Shown here: positions 23,874 through 31,550 of the stretch, one piece after another
How positions within the stretch are numbered: the stretch's first letter is position 1
Layout of the letters: each line of letters opens with the position of its first letter
Origin: Alphaproteobacteria bacterium
GTDB taxonomy: Bacteria; Pseudomonadota; Alphaproteobacteria; SMXS01
Length of the DNA: 37,831 nucleotides
Direction: 5' to 3'
NCBI GenBank assembly: GCA_016124315.1
Contig: WGNW01000004.1
Location: 1 to 37,831, forward strand
The notes under the pieces: generated by a model
The model's database searches: none
What the model was told of the DNA's origin: nothing
Seen by the model: only the letters and a program-made list of their open reading frames with translations
Made by a program: the position numbers and the translations under genes

Positions 23874-24122
23874 CTAACCTCCGCCATATCGCCGCTGGCG
23901 TTCTACCGTCATCAGGCGGCGGCGTTCGGCGCGGTGCTGTCGCCGCCGTTCCTCGACATGGGCGGATCGCGCGGCAATTAGCGCCTCCCGGCCCTCTTCG
24001 TCGATCCAGCGCCGAATGGTCTTGGCGTGGACCTTGTAGTGGTTCTCGATGTCGCTCCAGCCCATCTCCACGAACTTCTCGCGGAAGTCGGGGGGCGGCG
24101 GCTGGAGGTCTTCGCTGTCCAT
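23874..24122 (-). CDS. Small helix-turn-helix DNA-binding protein, 82 aa
   Basis: 82 residues from the ATG overlapping the ParB-like stop. Residues 13-45 (FREKFVEMGWSDIENHYKVHAKTIRRWIDE) form a plausible helix-turn-helix of homeodomain-like/resolvase type. The C-terminal third is very basic (RRRQHRAERRRL...), fitting DNA or RNA binding. It lies between early and late genes just before the terminase, the position where several phages encode their late-gene activator, so it is a candidate reader of the CTGACGGCGGTAA elements. That link is inference. Confidence 0.55.
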   Translation of the reverse strand: MDSEDLQPPPPDFREKFVEMGWSDIENHYKVHAKTIRRWIDEEGREALIAARSAHVEERRRQHRAERRRLMTVERQRRYGGG

Positions 24123-24937
24123 CACACGGCCTCGTAGCCATCCTCGGTTTTGGCATCCTCGATGGCCTTGGCGAAGTCCTCGCGGACATCCCGGCAGGAC
24201 CGGTTCCACTCCCGGCATAGGTTCCTCCATTCCCGCTCATAGGCGGCGTCGACCGATTCCGAGTAGTCGGCCAGACGGCGGGCCGACACGACCTCTCCGG
24301 CCTTGGCCCGGGCGATGATCCCGGCGCGCGCTTCGGGGTCCATCTTCGCCAGCGCGTCCATCTCCACGCCCTTGTCCAGGCTGGTGCCGGAGATGGCATC
24401 GAGATCGTCGCCGAGGGCGTTGGCGCGGGCCAGCGCCTCATTCACGTTTCCCTTCGACAGCCCAGTCACGGACCTCGTGTCGGCGGCGAACGATTTCTGA
24501 TGCTGAGGACCGGCCGCACGCCCATCCCCGAGGCTGGCGGCACCACTGGTGCCAGCAGTCAGCCCCTCCCAAATCTCCTGTCGGCGCTTCAGGTGCTTGG
24601 CCTTCTGGCTCGGCGACAGCTCGTTCCGGATCAGGTTCTCGTCGATCTCCCACAGCTCCGCGATCATGTCGTCGCTGCTAACCTCGATGCAGTCGGCATG
24701 GGTCCAGCCCAGCCGTCGCAGCGCCTCCAGCCGGTGATGACCGGCCACCAGCACGGGAACGTTCTGCAGCACCTCGCCGTCGATGGTCGTTACCTCCGAT
24801 GCGAGCCGGACGCTGATCGGCTGGCGCAGGCCGATCTCGCGGATCGAGGCCATCAGCCGTTCGATGGCGTCGTTGTTCAGCGGACGCTGTCTCGGCGCAA
24901 CCCGGATGTGGGTGAGGCGGATCTTGTGGATTTCCAT
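24122..24937 (-). CDS. ParB/sulfiredoxin-superfamily protein
   Basis: 271 residues from ATG 24937, RBS GGAGG. Residues 1-90 show the ParB N-terminal domain: RPLNNDAIERLMASIREIGLRQPISVR and the GHHRLEALRRLGW box at 66-78, the nucleotide-binding patch of ParB proteins (CTPase) and related nucleases. Residues 100-200 are helical with a likely HTH. Phage ParB-like proteins may act in plasmid-type partition, as nucleases or as transcription factors; there is no ParA here, so partition is unlikely. Confidence 0.75.
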   Translation of the reverse strand: MEIHKIRLTHIRVAPRQRPLNNDAIERLMASIREIGLRQPISVRLASEVTTIDGEVLQNVPVLVAGHHRLEALRRLGWTHADCIEVSSDDMIAELWEIDENLIRNELSPSQKAKHLKRRQEIWEGLTAGTSGAASLGDGRAAGPQHQKSFAADTRSVTGLSKGNVNEALARANALGDDLDAISGTSLDKGVEMDALAKMDPEARAGIIARAKAGEVVSARRLADYSESVDAAYEREWRNLCREWNRSCRDVREDFAKAIEDAKTEDGYEAV

Positions 24938-25080
24938 TATTGACCTCCGTTCGCCCGCTCTACGGTCCGCAGAGCCGCCTCCGCGATCTGGCGCCAAGAC
25001 CAGCCGGCGCGGTGGTAGGCCTCCAGGGACTTGGCCAGCCGTTCGATGGTTTCGGCCTTATGCTTATCGGCTGGCGTCAT
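24937..25080 (-). CDS. Small helical protein, 47 aa
   Basis: A short frame packed exactly between neighbours: its ATG overlaps the stop of the 156-residue gene (ATGA) and its TAA overlaps the ParB-like ATG (TAATG). The sequence (ADKHKAETIERLAKSLEAYH, then RAGWSWRQIAEAALRTVERA) is amphipathic with a plausible helix-turn-helix in the second half. The RBS of the ParB-like gene lies in its last codons. Function unknown. Confidence 0.65.
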   Translation of the reverse strand: MTPADKHKAETIERLAKSLEAYHRAGWSWRQIAEAALRTVERANGGQ

Positions 25081-25547
25081 GGCTCGCTCCTGGACTGATC
25101 CCGCCGGTCGTGCTCGGCGAGGTGTTCGCGGACTCGGATCAGCGCCAGCTTGCGGCGGTTGGACCGTTCATCGAGGGCTTCGTTGACGGTCGCCACGTCG
25201 AGCCAGCGGAGCGTCGCCGGGATCGCCTGGGCGACCTCGTATCCGATGTCGGCCGGATGCCGGCTGAAGGCGGCGCGCAGGTGCCACAGGAAAGCGTCGG
25301 GGTCGTTGACCTGCTGCCGGGTGAACCCGCCGACCAGCAGGGCGGCCAGTTCCATGGCGTCGTCCTCGCGGGCCGGCTCGAGCGATCGGGCGAGCCATGC
25401 CTCGATCCGTTCGCACTCCGGCCGCGGGATCAGCCGCTGATTGGCCGCGAGAGGCGGGTGCCGGCCGTCGTAGGGGAAGAGCTCGGCCCGGTGTTTCTCG
25501 GCCTCGGGCAGGGCCTGTATCGGCGCTTGGGCTATCGGCAGGTTCAT
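25077..25547 (-). CDS. Early-region protein, 156 aa, unknown
   Basis: 156 residues, soluble, helical in the middle (AMELAALLVGGFTRQQVNDP, then DAFLWHLRAAFSRHPADIGYEVAQ), with a charged tail. It follows the replication initiator with a four-base overlap and resembles uncharacterised proteins that pair with initiator/helicase genes in proteobacterial prophages. A replication accessory or helicase-loading role would fit the context but no loader motif (Walker A) is seen. Confidence 0.55.
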   Translation of the reverse strand: MNLPIAQAPIQALPEAEKHRAELFPYDGRHPPLAANQRLIPRPECERIEAWLARSLEPAREDDAMELAALLVGGFTRQQVNDPDAFLWHLRAAFSRHPADIGYEVAQAIPATLRWLDVATVNEALDERSNRRKLALIRVREHLAEHDRRDQSRSEP

Positions 25548-26377
25548 CGCAGGGCGGCCTTCATCAGGGGTGATCGGTCGTCGTCCGGGGCACGGCGGCC
25601 CGGCGGTGGCCGGGAATATTCGATCGCCCGGCTGTACCAGGTTCGCCAGGCGGCGCCCCAGTCGACGAACCGCGTCCCCTTCGCCAGGTGGTAGTCCCGG
25701 AACTGCCGGGCCTGGTCCTCGAAGCTGAGATCGGATCGGCCTTTCTGCCGCCAGTAGGCCTGGGCAAGGTCTCGGTCATGCTCGCCAGGGACGTCGTCGG
25801 GGAGGCGTCGCTTCCGTTTCGGTTCGGAATCCGGATCGGGGGGGACTAGGGGGGGATCTCCCTTCCTACCTTCCTCCCTTCCTCCCTTCCTCCCTTCTGC
25901 GGAGAGATTTCCGACTTTTGCGGAACCGGACCCCGCTTCAGTGGCGTCCAGTTCGGAACCAGAACCACCTTCAGACACGTCAAGTTCGGGACTACCTCCC
26001 GTTTTAGACGTGCCGAGTTCGGAACTTTTTTCGGTTAAGTGTATGTAAACATTGATTTCTGGCGTGCGCGGGAAATGCTCCTTGGGTTTCTTGGGCCGCT
26101 GCCACTTGCAGAAGTTGCGGATGGCACCGTATGGACGGCCGTCGATCTCGTATCGGCGGATCAGCCCGACCCGCTCCAGATCGGCTAGAACGTCCTCGGC
26201 GTTGACGTTGTCGGCCGGCAGCAGCCGGACCTTGATGCGGAGCGGCTTCCAGTCGAAGCAGCCATAATCGTCCGCCTCGGTGCCGAGGACGATCAGCAGG
26301 TAGCGCGCGAGCGGCGAGCATTCCAGGACGGCCTCGTCGGTCGCCAGTCCGGGGTGAACGCTCCTGATCCGGCCCAT
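25544..26377 (-). CDS. Replication initiator-like protein (phage O-type)
   Basis: 277 residues. The N-terminus, MGRIRSVHPGLATDEAVLECSPLARYLLIVLGTEADDYGCFDW, then DVLADLERVGLIRRYEIDGRPYGAIRNF, is a winged-helix unit found in phage replication proteins. The middle (115-190) is low in complexity and is encoded by repeated DNA; the C-terminus (215-260) has a second folded region (ARQFRDYHLAKGTRFVDWGAAWRTW) like DnaT/helicase-loader tails. It lies directly before DnaB. Such proteins bind the origin, often inside their own gene, and recruit the helicase. Confidence 0.75.
   Translation of the reverse strand: MGRIRSVHPGLATDEAVLECSPLARYLLIVLGTEADDYGCFDWKPLRIKVRLLPADNVNAEDVLADLERVGLIRRYEIDGRPYGAIRNFCKWQRPKKPKEHFPRTPEINVYIHLTEKSSELGTSKTGGSPELDVSEGGSGSELDATEAGSGSAKVGNLSAEGRKGGREEGRKGDPPLVPPDPDSEPKRKRRLPDDVPGEHDRDLAQAYWRQKGRSDLSFEDQARQFRDYHLAKGTRFVDWGAAWRTWYSRAIEYSRPPPGRRAPDDDRSPLMKAALR
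25861..26060. repeat. Direct-repeat array and AT-rich stretch in the initiator gene, candidate origin
   Basis: GTTCGG occurs at 25951, 25984 and 26017, exactly 33 bases apart, with a degenerate fourth unit at 25918; the surrounding bases also agree in part. Next to it (26023-26060) is one of the most AT-rich stretches of the window, and on the other side (25861-25898) a pyrimidine repeat of CCTTCCTC units. Iterons beside an AT-rich segment inside an O-type gene is the lambda origin design. Confidence 0.55.
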
Positions 26378-28851
26378 TAGATAAATCCTTCCTCTGCTTG
26401 CTGTTCGGCGAAATCCCAGAACCGGTTGGTGGCCATGTCGCAGCCGATGTGGAGGGTTGCCTCCTCGCCCTGCCGGTTCTTGCCGACTATGAGTTCCATG
26501 CGGCCCTCAAGGCGCTTCAGGTCCGCTTCCCAGTTCATCCGGGCCATCGGATCCTTGTCGGTGTTCGGCTCCTGGCGCCGGCGGTAGTAATGCTCGCGGA
26601 ACGGGAATAGCACGATGTCGGCCTCCTCCTCGATCTCGCCGCTGTCGCGCAGGTCCGACATTACCGGGCGCTTGTTCTCGCGGCGCTCCAGATCGCGGCT
26701 GAGCTGGACCAGCGCCATGACGGTGCAGCCCAGCTCCTTGGCCAGATTCTTCATGTCGGAGGCCTTCTCGCCTTCGGACTTGTTGGCGTTGTTGCGGTAA
26801 TTGCCGCTGTCGCGGACCTTGCGGAGATGATCGACCACGACGAGGCCGAGGCGCATGCCCTTGTGCTCGAGATCGCGCTTCAGGCGCCGGCACTCCGCGG
26901 CGATCGATGAGGCGGTCCGGCCGGGCGTGTCGTCGATGTAGATTGGCAGGCGGCCCACGTCGGCCTCGGCGCCGGCCAGTGCGCGGAGTTGGTTCTGGTT
27001 GATGCGGCCGCGGCGCGCCAGGCTGTAGGGGATCCTGAAGGCGTCCGTGCTGGCCATCTCGCAGGCCATGCGCAGGACGATCTGCCGGCCGGGCATTTCC
27101 AGCGAGAAGAACGCGGCGGCGAATCCTTCGTTGGCGGTGACCGCCTTGCGGGCGAGCGAGACGGCCTTGGCGGTGTTGTGGGTGACGATGTAGTCGTCGG
27201 TGACGTAGAGGTTACTGGGGTGGCTGACGGCGATGCACTGCACCTCCGCCTCCCCGTCGGGTTCGATGCTCACAATCGTCAGCGGCGCCTCCCGTTCCTC
27301 CGGCACCCTGCGGGCCTTGCGCTTCAACGTGACCAGATCGCGCGGCCGAGAGTGCCGGATATTCAGGACATGGTGTGTCAGGCCGCTGCGGCGTTCCCCA
27401 TCGGGTCCGGGATAATGCGGCGACTTCGTCGAAGTCGAGCAGACGCCGCCGAGGGAGCGCACAAGCCGACATACCTGCTCGGCCAGGATCGGGCTGCTCG
27501 TGGAATACCGGAGCGCGCCGAAGGTCTCTACCCAGCCATCGGTATCGATCAGCCCCTGCAGCAGGGCCAGGCGCTGGCGCCATGACGCCCGCATGTAGAT
27601 CTCGGGGATAAACTTCTGTTCGGACCGGTGACCGCGCAGCCCAAGGTCGCCGAGGGCGTCGAGTAGCCAGTTTCCGGCGCCCTTCTGCGAGGTGAGGCGA
27701 TAGTCGTAATCGCCCGATGCCTTGGCGGTAATGCCTTGGCCGAGAAGTTGCTGCACCCCGTACAGCGTGGCGGCGTCGGCGATGCTGACCATGACGCTGC
27801 CGTTGGTGAGGTTGCCGTTGCCGAGCAGCACACCGAGAAGCCAGGGGTCCACGGGAAGGGCAACGTCGGGGACGGCATCGCTGGCGATCACGGGCACCCT
27901 GATCCGCCTCCGGTATCTCGCGGTCCCGATCCGGGTCCGGAGGTCGTCCGTGGTCAGGACCTTCTCGCCGCCGCGCCATCTCGTCGACGTGACGGTCCAG
28001 AGATGCTCGCCGCAGCACCGGGTTGACCGGCCATCGGAAAGCGTGACCCGGTAGACCTTTCGCCGACCCTGCGGATAGACCCCCACCACGCGCGAGGGCT
28101 GTCCGTCGATGGAGGCCAGCTCGTCGCCGAAACTGATGGTCCCCATGGCCCGCCAGGTTCCGTCAGCCATGGCTATCATGGCATCCAGCGGCTGTGCCTT
28201 GCCCATGCCCGGGCGACCAGCCATCAACGCCAGGTCGCCGGCATCGAGGCCGCCGATGGCGTCGTCCAGGCAGGCCAGGCCGGTGCTGGGCAGCACGATC
28301 CGGCCGTTCATGGCGTCCTGGACGGTTTCGAGCACGCCGGAGACCATGCCGCCGATCGCCTGCAGGCGCGGCTGCGGCCCGTCGGCTTCGATCTCGCCGA
28401 TACGGGACTGGATCAGCGAGAGGACGGCCGACGCGCTCTGGTCGGCCTGTGGGTCCGCCAGGGCGGCCAATCCCTCGCGGTATATTTCGGCGGCCTCCCG
28501 GCGCTGCCACAGCTCGACAATGCCCCGGCCGTAGTCCTCGGCGTGAGCGGGCATGGAGAACACGGTCCGGAGGCGCCCCAGATAGGCCTGGGCGCCGCCG
28601 TGCATGTCCATGGCCTCGTCTTCCCGGAAGTAGGTCTTCAGCCCAGCGGCTGAGATCGCGCGGCCCTGGGAGAGAAGCGAGCGCATGGTGCGGTAGATGC
28701 GCTGGTGCAGCGGCTCGAAGAAGTGCTCGGGCCTGACGAACTCGATCCGGTCCAGCGCTTCGGGCTGCTGCAGGAGGGCGCCGAGCAACGCCTGCTCCAG
28801 CTCCAGATTGTGGAGCGCGGCGGACTCGGCGATGGGGACGACGTTGCTCAT
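26377..28851 (-). CDS. dnaB: Replicative DNA helicase DnaB interrupted by an intein
   Basis: 824 residues, about 483 after splicing, normal for DnaB. The N-terminal domain (10-115) starts NLELEQALLGALLQQPEALD. The RecA-like part has its Walker A loop split: AGRPGMGK at 211-218, then 341 intein residues, then TAKAVSLARK from 560. Downstream lie SLEMPGRQIVLRM, LGLVVVDHLRKV (Walker B) and LSRDLERRENKRPVMSDLRDSGEIEEEADIV, all classical DnaB motifs. It unwinds DNA at the phage fork. Splicing must occur for ATP binding. It overlaps the initiator by one base (TAATG). Confidence 0.93.
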   Translation of the reverse strand: MSNVVPIAESAALHNLELEQALLGALLQQPEALDRIEFVRPEHFFEPLHQRIYRTMRSLLSQGRAISAAGLKTYFREDEAMDMHGGAQAYLGRLRTVFSMPAHAEDYGRGIVELWQRREAAEIYREGLAALADPQADQSASAVLSLIQSRIGEIEADGPQPRLQAIGGMVSGVLETVQDAMNGRIVLPSTGLACLDDAIGGLDAGDLALMAGRPGMGKAQPLDAMIAMADGTWRAMGTISFGDELASIDGQPSRVVGVYPQGRRKVYRVTLSDGRSTRCCGEHLWTVTSTRWRGGEKVLTTDDLRTRIGTARYRRRIRVPVIASDAVPDVALPVDPWLLGVLLGNGNLTNGSVMVSIADAATLYGVQQLLGQGITAKASGDYDYRLTSQKGAGNWLLDALGDLGLRGHRSEQKFIPEIYMRASWRQRLALLQGLIDTDGWVETFGALRYSTSSPILAEQVCRLVRSLGGVCSTSTKSPHYPGPDGERRSGLTHHVLNIRHSRPRDLVTLKRKARRVPEEREAPLTIVSIEPDGEAEVQCIAVSHPSNLYVTDDYIVTHNTAKAVSLARKAVTANEGFAAAFFSLEMPGRQIVLRMACEMASTDAFRIPYSLARRGRINQNQLRALAGAEADVGRLPIYIDDTPGRTASSIAAECRRLKRDLEHKGMRLGLVVVDHLRKVRDSGNYRNNANKSEGEKASDMKNLAKELGCTVMALVQLSRDLERRENKRPVMSDLRDSGEIEEEADIVLFPFREHYYRRRQEPNTDKDPMARMNWEADLKRLEGRMELIVGKNRQGEEATLHIGCDMATNRFWDFAEQQAEEGFI
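27175..28197 (-). other. Class 3-type intein with degenerate LAGLIDADG endonuclease
   Basis: Residues 219-559 of DnaB. The first residue is Ala, not Cys/Ser, so it is not class 1. Block B reads GEHLWTV (His283, Trp285). Block F reads VQCIAVSHPSNLYVTDDYIVTHN with Cys539, and the +1 residue is Thr560: the Trp-Cys-Thr set defines class 3 inteins, which use the block F Cys as first nucleophile. The endonuclease insert has block E LLQGLIDTDG (430-439) but block C is LGVLLGNGN, with Asn345 where the catalytic Asp is expected, so homing activity is probably lost. Confidence 0.88.
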
Positions 28852-29051
28852 GCGCCCACCGTGTCCATTTTTTCGCCCGGCTCGTAGGCGAACTCCATGC
28901 TGACGATGTGGCTGTATCGGCCGTGGTGCATGGCCATCGGTCGCACGTCCCAGCCCTGGTCCCGGTAGGCATCGGCGAGCCGGTGCGGCACGTAGCGGCA
29001 AACGGTGTAGGTCTGCCCAACTACCGGAATTTTTGCGGTGGTTGCCGTCAT
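28848..29051 (-). CDS. Small hypothetical protein, 67 aa
   Basis: 67 residues, soluble. The part from VCRYVPHRLADAYRDQGWDV to HHGRYSHIVSMEFAYEPG (His-Gly-x-Tyr-Ser) recalls short phage proteins of unknown function with 'W.....HHG.YS'. It overlaps its neighbours by four bases on each side (ATGA), which supports a real gene in this coupled operon. No motif gives a function. Confidence 0.6.
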   Translation of the reverse strand: MTATTAKIPVVGQTYTVCRYVPHRLADAYRDQGWDVRPMAMHHGRYSHIVSMEFAYEPGEKMDTVGA

Positions 29052-29428
29052 GCCGCCTCGCTCCTCAGCGTGTCGCGGACGACATCGGCCAGGATGGATT
29101 CGGCCTCTTCCTCCCAGGTGGTTCCGTTCACGACGGCATAGTCAGCCAGGAAGGCGTGCGTCTCGGCGTCGACCCGGATGGTCAGGGTGCGGCCATGCTC
29201 GGGCCTGTCGGTGCGGATCAGCGTCGGTGTTCCACCGCGGGTCTCCGCGCGGGGCTGCCTGGTCTTCGGTTTGCCCAGATTGATCGGCGTGGGCTGATCA
29301 ACCGGTGACTCAAGTTGAGTCGTCGGCTGGCGCTTCGGCTTTACCGTGCGCTGCTTCTTCGCTGGGCGGCTCTCGGAAGCTGCCGCCTTTCCGATCATGT
29401 CAGGGGTCCATATCGGGCGCTTCGCCAT
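29048..29428 (-). CDS. Hypothetical protein with possible ribbon-helix-helix C-terminus, 126 aa
   Basis: 126 residues. The first 75 are basic, Pro/Thr/Lys/Arg-rich and probably unfolded (AKKQRTVKPKRQPTT). The last 50 (GRTLTIRVDAETHAFLADYA, then TTWEEEAESILADVVRDTL) read as a strand followed by two helices, the ribbon-helix-helix plan of small DNA-binding proteins. A regulator or nucleoid-type role is possible. Its ATG directly abuts the stop of the MT-A70 gene. Confidence 0.5.
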   Translation of the reverse strand: MAKRPIWTPDMIGKAAASESRPAKKQRTVKPKRQPTTQLESPVDQPTPINLGKPKTRQPRAETRGGTPTLIRTDRPEHGRTLTIRVDAETHAFLADYAVVNGTTWEEEAESILADVVRDTLRSEAA

Positions 29429-30052
29429 CTATGCCGCCTCCTTGAACTTGTCGGTTTCATTGCCCCAGACCGTCCAGCCCGGGCGTTGCTGCCGGCCGAA
29501 CAATTCGAGGCGCGGGCCGTCGCAATAGGCCTCGATCCGGCGGTAGACCTCGTCGGGTTTGCGGCTGTGCTGGCGCCGGGCGGAGACGATCAGTTCGCGG
29601 ACATCCTTGCGCAGCCGCTTCGGCTGGCCACGGCGTCCGAGCAGGCAGAACTCGGCATTCTTCCGGGTCGTGTAGCCCATGCCCATGTGGAAGCTGTCGT
29701 CGGTCAGGAAGATCGCATCTCGCTCGCGGGCGCGCAGCTTCACCCAGACGAAGCCCATACCGGAGTAGCGGAACCCCCAGGCCTGCATGATGTCGAAAGC
29801 CATGGGAAGGTGCGGCCCCGTCGTCCAAAGGAAGCAGTGGGCGTCCCTGGCCATCAGGAAGCGGACCGGCATGTCGCCGATCTCCGCCAGCGTCATGGTC
29901 GAATAGTGCTTGTCCGGGGACCGTCCCTTTCCACGATCCGAACGGGTGATGAAGGACCAGGGCGGATCGGCCAGCAGCACGCGGAACCCCTCTTCCGGCT
30001 TCTCGACGTCGAAGGCGATTTCCTCAAGCCTGCGGGCGCCTTCCCTGCTCAC
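29429..30052 (-). CDS. MT-A70 family DNA N6-adenine methyltransferase
   Basis: 207 residues from GTG 30052, which overlaps the preceding small gene's stop (GTGA). The motif ADPPWSF (28-34) is the DPPW catalytic site of MT-A70/IME4-like enzymes. The phrase HYSTMTLAEIGDMPV and later GFVWVKL, MGMGYTTRKNAEFCLLG and RRQHSRKPDEVYRRIE are typical of the phage branch, and the end (LELFGRQQRPGWTVWGNE) is the family signature. It transfers methyl from SAM to adenine N6 in DNA, and may protect phage DNA or affect gene control. Confidence 0.9.
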   Translation of the reverse strand: MSREGARRLEEIAFDVEKPEEGFRVLLADPPWSFITRSDRGKGRSPDKHYSTMTLAEIGDMPVRFLMARDAHCFLWTTGPHLPMAFDIMQAWGFRYSGMGFVWVKLRARERDAIFLTDDSFHMGMGYTTRKNAEFCLLGRRGQPKRLRKDVRELIVSARRQHSRKPDEVYRRIEAYCDGPRLELFGRQQRPGWTVWGNETDKFKEAA

Positions 30053-30201
30053 CGCTCCACCCTCCCCAGCACGACGCGCGCCGGCTCCAGGTCCAGCGCC
30101 TTCGCGGCGGCCCTGATCTGGTCGGCGGTCACACCCAGCAGCACGGCGATGCGGCGGATGATGATTGACCGGCAGGGCCATAGGATGCGGTCGGGAATCA
30201 T
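30049..30201 (-). CDS. Small helix-turn-helix-like protein, 50 aa
   Basis: 50 residues with RBS GGAGGG 4 bases before ATG 30201. It overlaps the stop of the DUF4942-type methyltransferase at one end and the GTG of the MT-A70 gene at the other. The core (IRRIAVLLGVTADQIRAAAKALDLEPARVV) is a compact helix-turn-helix like that in sigma-like or recombinase-type binding units. Probably a small DNA-binding protein; no family assigned. Confidence 0.55.
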   Translation of the reverse strand: MIPDRILWPCRSIIIRRIAVLLGVTADQIRAAAKALDLEPARVVLGRVER

Positions 30202-31550
30202 GCCGCCCTCCGGATGATCCGCAGCAGCCCCGTCGGCACGTTGGTGCCGGCATCAGCGAAGCTGCCGACGGGCAGGTCGCGCCAGTCGCCTTGCAGTTCG
30301 CCGTGATCGTAATGCGCCGTCGCCGGCAGAACGGCCACCAGCGTTCCGCCGGGCTTCAGGAACATCTCGGCATGGCGAACATGCTTGACGTAGTGCCGGC
30401 CATAGAAGGGCGGGTTCATCACCACCTTGTCGAAATCGGCCGTGGGCGGCTGCTCCAGGAAGTTGCCGGTAAGCACGGCATGGCCATTCGCACGCGCTTC
30501 GGCGGCCCGGCCGGGATGGCATTCGATGCCCAGGGCTTTGCAGCCTCTGGCGCGCATCTCGTCCAGGATGCGCCCGTCCCCGCAGGACGGCTCCAGCACG
30601 CGATATTCCGGCGCCTTGTGCCCGTAGCTGTAGTCGCGGGGACTATGGATGCCGGCGAAATCCAGCGCGGCTGCCACCACCTCAGGCGGCGACCAGTAGA
30701 ACTGGAGATCTTTCGCCACCGCCGTCGATGCCGTTGGCCGGACGCCCTCTTCCTCGGCATCCGGCAGCACCTCGCCGTAGAACTCAGCCAGCGCCCGGTT
30801 TATGTCGAGAAGGGTCTGTGCCTCGAACAGGATGTGGATGTTGCCGTTCCGGAACTTGCGGACGGTGAACCCGCGGTCGCCGGTGGCGAAGGTCTCGTCG
30901 CGCCAGTTGTAGGAGCGGCCGTCGAACACCGCGTCTTCCCCGACTTGGTGCGCGGCGTCCATGGCGCGGATTTCGCCGTACTCGTACCCAGGCTTGCCCT
31001 GATAGGCCGCGAGCGCGTTGACGATGTCCCGGAACCGGTCACGGGCGTAGCCGTAGCTGAAATCGCCCCAGCCGGTGATGATGATGCGTTTCGGCAGGCC
31101 CTTGACGCCGATCCGGACCTTGGAATGTGACTTGTAGGCTGGGTCAAGATCGACGAACACCTCCGCGAGTCCGCGCAGGACATGAAAGCGCGGCCGCTCG
31201 AAATAGTCGCGGAATGTCGCCTTGGCGTTGTCGAAGGTCAGCGGCGGCGGGTCGGCAAGCGTGCGCTCGAAAAGCTGCTTGTCCTTGGCGCTGGCAATCC
31301 GGTCGATCTGAAGCCGATTGTAGACGGCCTTCCAGCCCGACTTCAGCAGGTTCTTGCGCAGGTCGGCGGCGCGGATATGGGGCCTGCTGCCGATGCTCTC
31401 GACGAAGGTGCCATGGACGGTCGCGGCCGCCTCGATGGCGGTCCATGCGTGATCGAAATCGGCGACGGCCTTATCCACGGCCGCCGCCTTGGCAGCATAT
31501 TCGTCGATCAGGTCACCAACGGTGCTCGGGAGGGCAATCGCATTCATCAT
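30198..31550 (-). CDS. DUF4942 protein with N6-adenine methyltransferase domain
   Basis: 450 residues. The first 285 match DUF4942: an N-terminal helical part, then GLPKRIIITGWGDFSYGYARDRFRD and KFRNGNIHILFEAQTLLDINRAL. The C-terminal part has a SAM site LEPSCGDGRIL (319-329) and NPPF (379-382), the amino-methyltransferase catalytic motif, with PGGTLVAVLP after it. It would methylate adenine in phage DNA, a second enzyme of that kind next to the MT-A70 gene. RBS GGGAG precedes tandem ATGs at 31550/31547. Confidence 0.85.
   Translation of the reverse strand: MMNAIALPSTVGDLIDEYAAKAAAVDKAVADFDHAWTAIEAAATVHGTFVESIGSRPHIRAADLRKNLLKSGWKAVYNRLQIDRIASAKDKQLFERTLADPPPLTFDNAKATFRDYFERPRFHVLRGLAEVFVDLDPAYKSHSKVRIGVKGLPKRIIITGWGDFSYGYARDRFRDIVNALAAYQGKPGYEYGEIRAMDAAHQVGEDAVFDGRSYNWRDETFATGDRGFTVRKFRNGNIHILFEAQTLLDINRALAEFYGEVLPDAEEEGVRPTASTAVAKDLQFYWSPPEVVAAALDFAGIHSPRDYSYGHKAPEYRVLEPSCGDGRILDEMRARGCKALGIECHPGRAAEARANGHAVLTGNFLEQPPTADFDKVVMNPPFYGRHYVKHVRHAEMFLKPGGTLVAVLPATAHYDHGELQGDWRDLPVGSFADAGTNVPTGLLRIIRRAA

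Noticed and set aside
23907..23922. Degenerate late element at the end of the small HTH gene
   Set aside because: CTACCGTCATCAG differs at three positions and lies in coding sequence; not counted with the five exact copies.
24122..24937. Plasmid-type partition system
   Set aside because: A ParB-like protein is present, but no ParA and no centromere-like repeats are visible, and an att site indicates integration.
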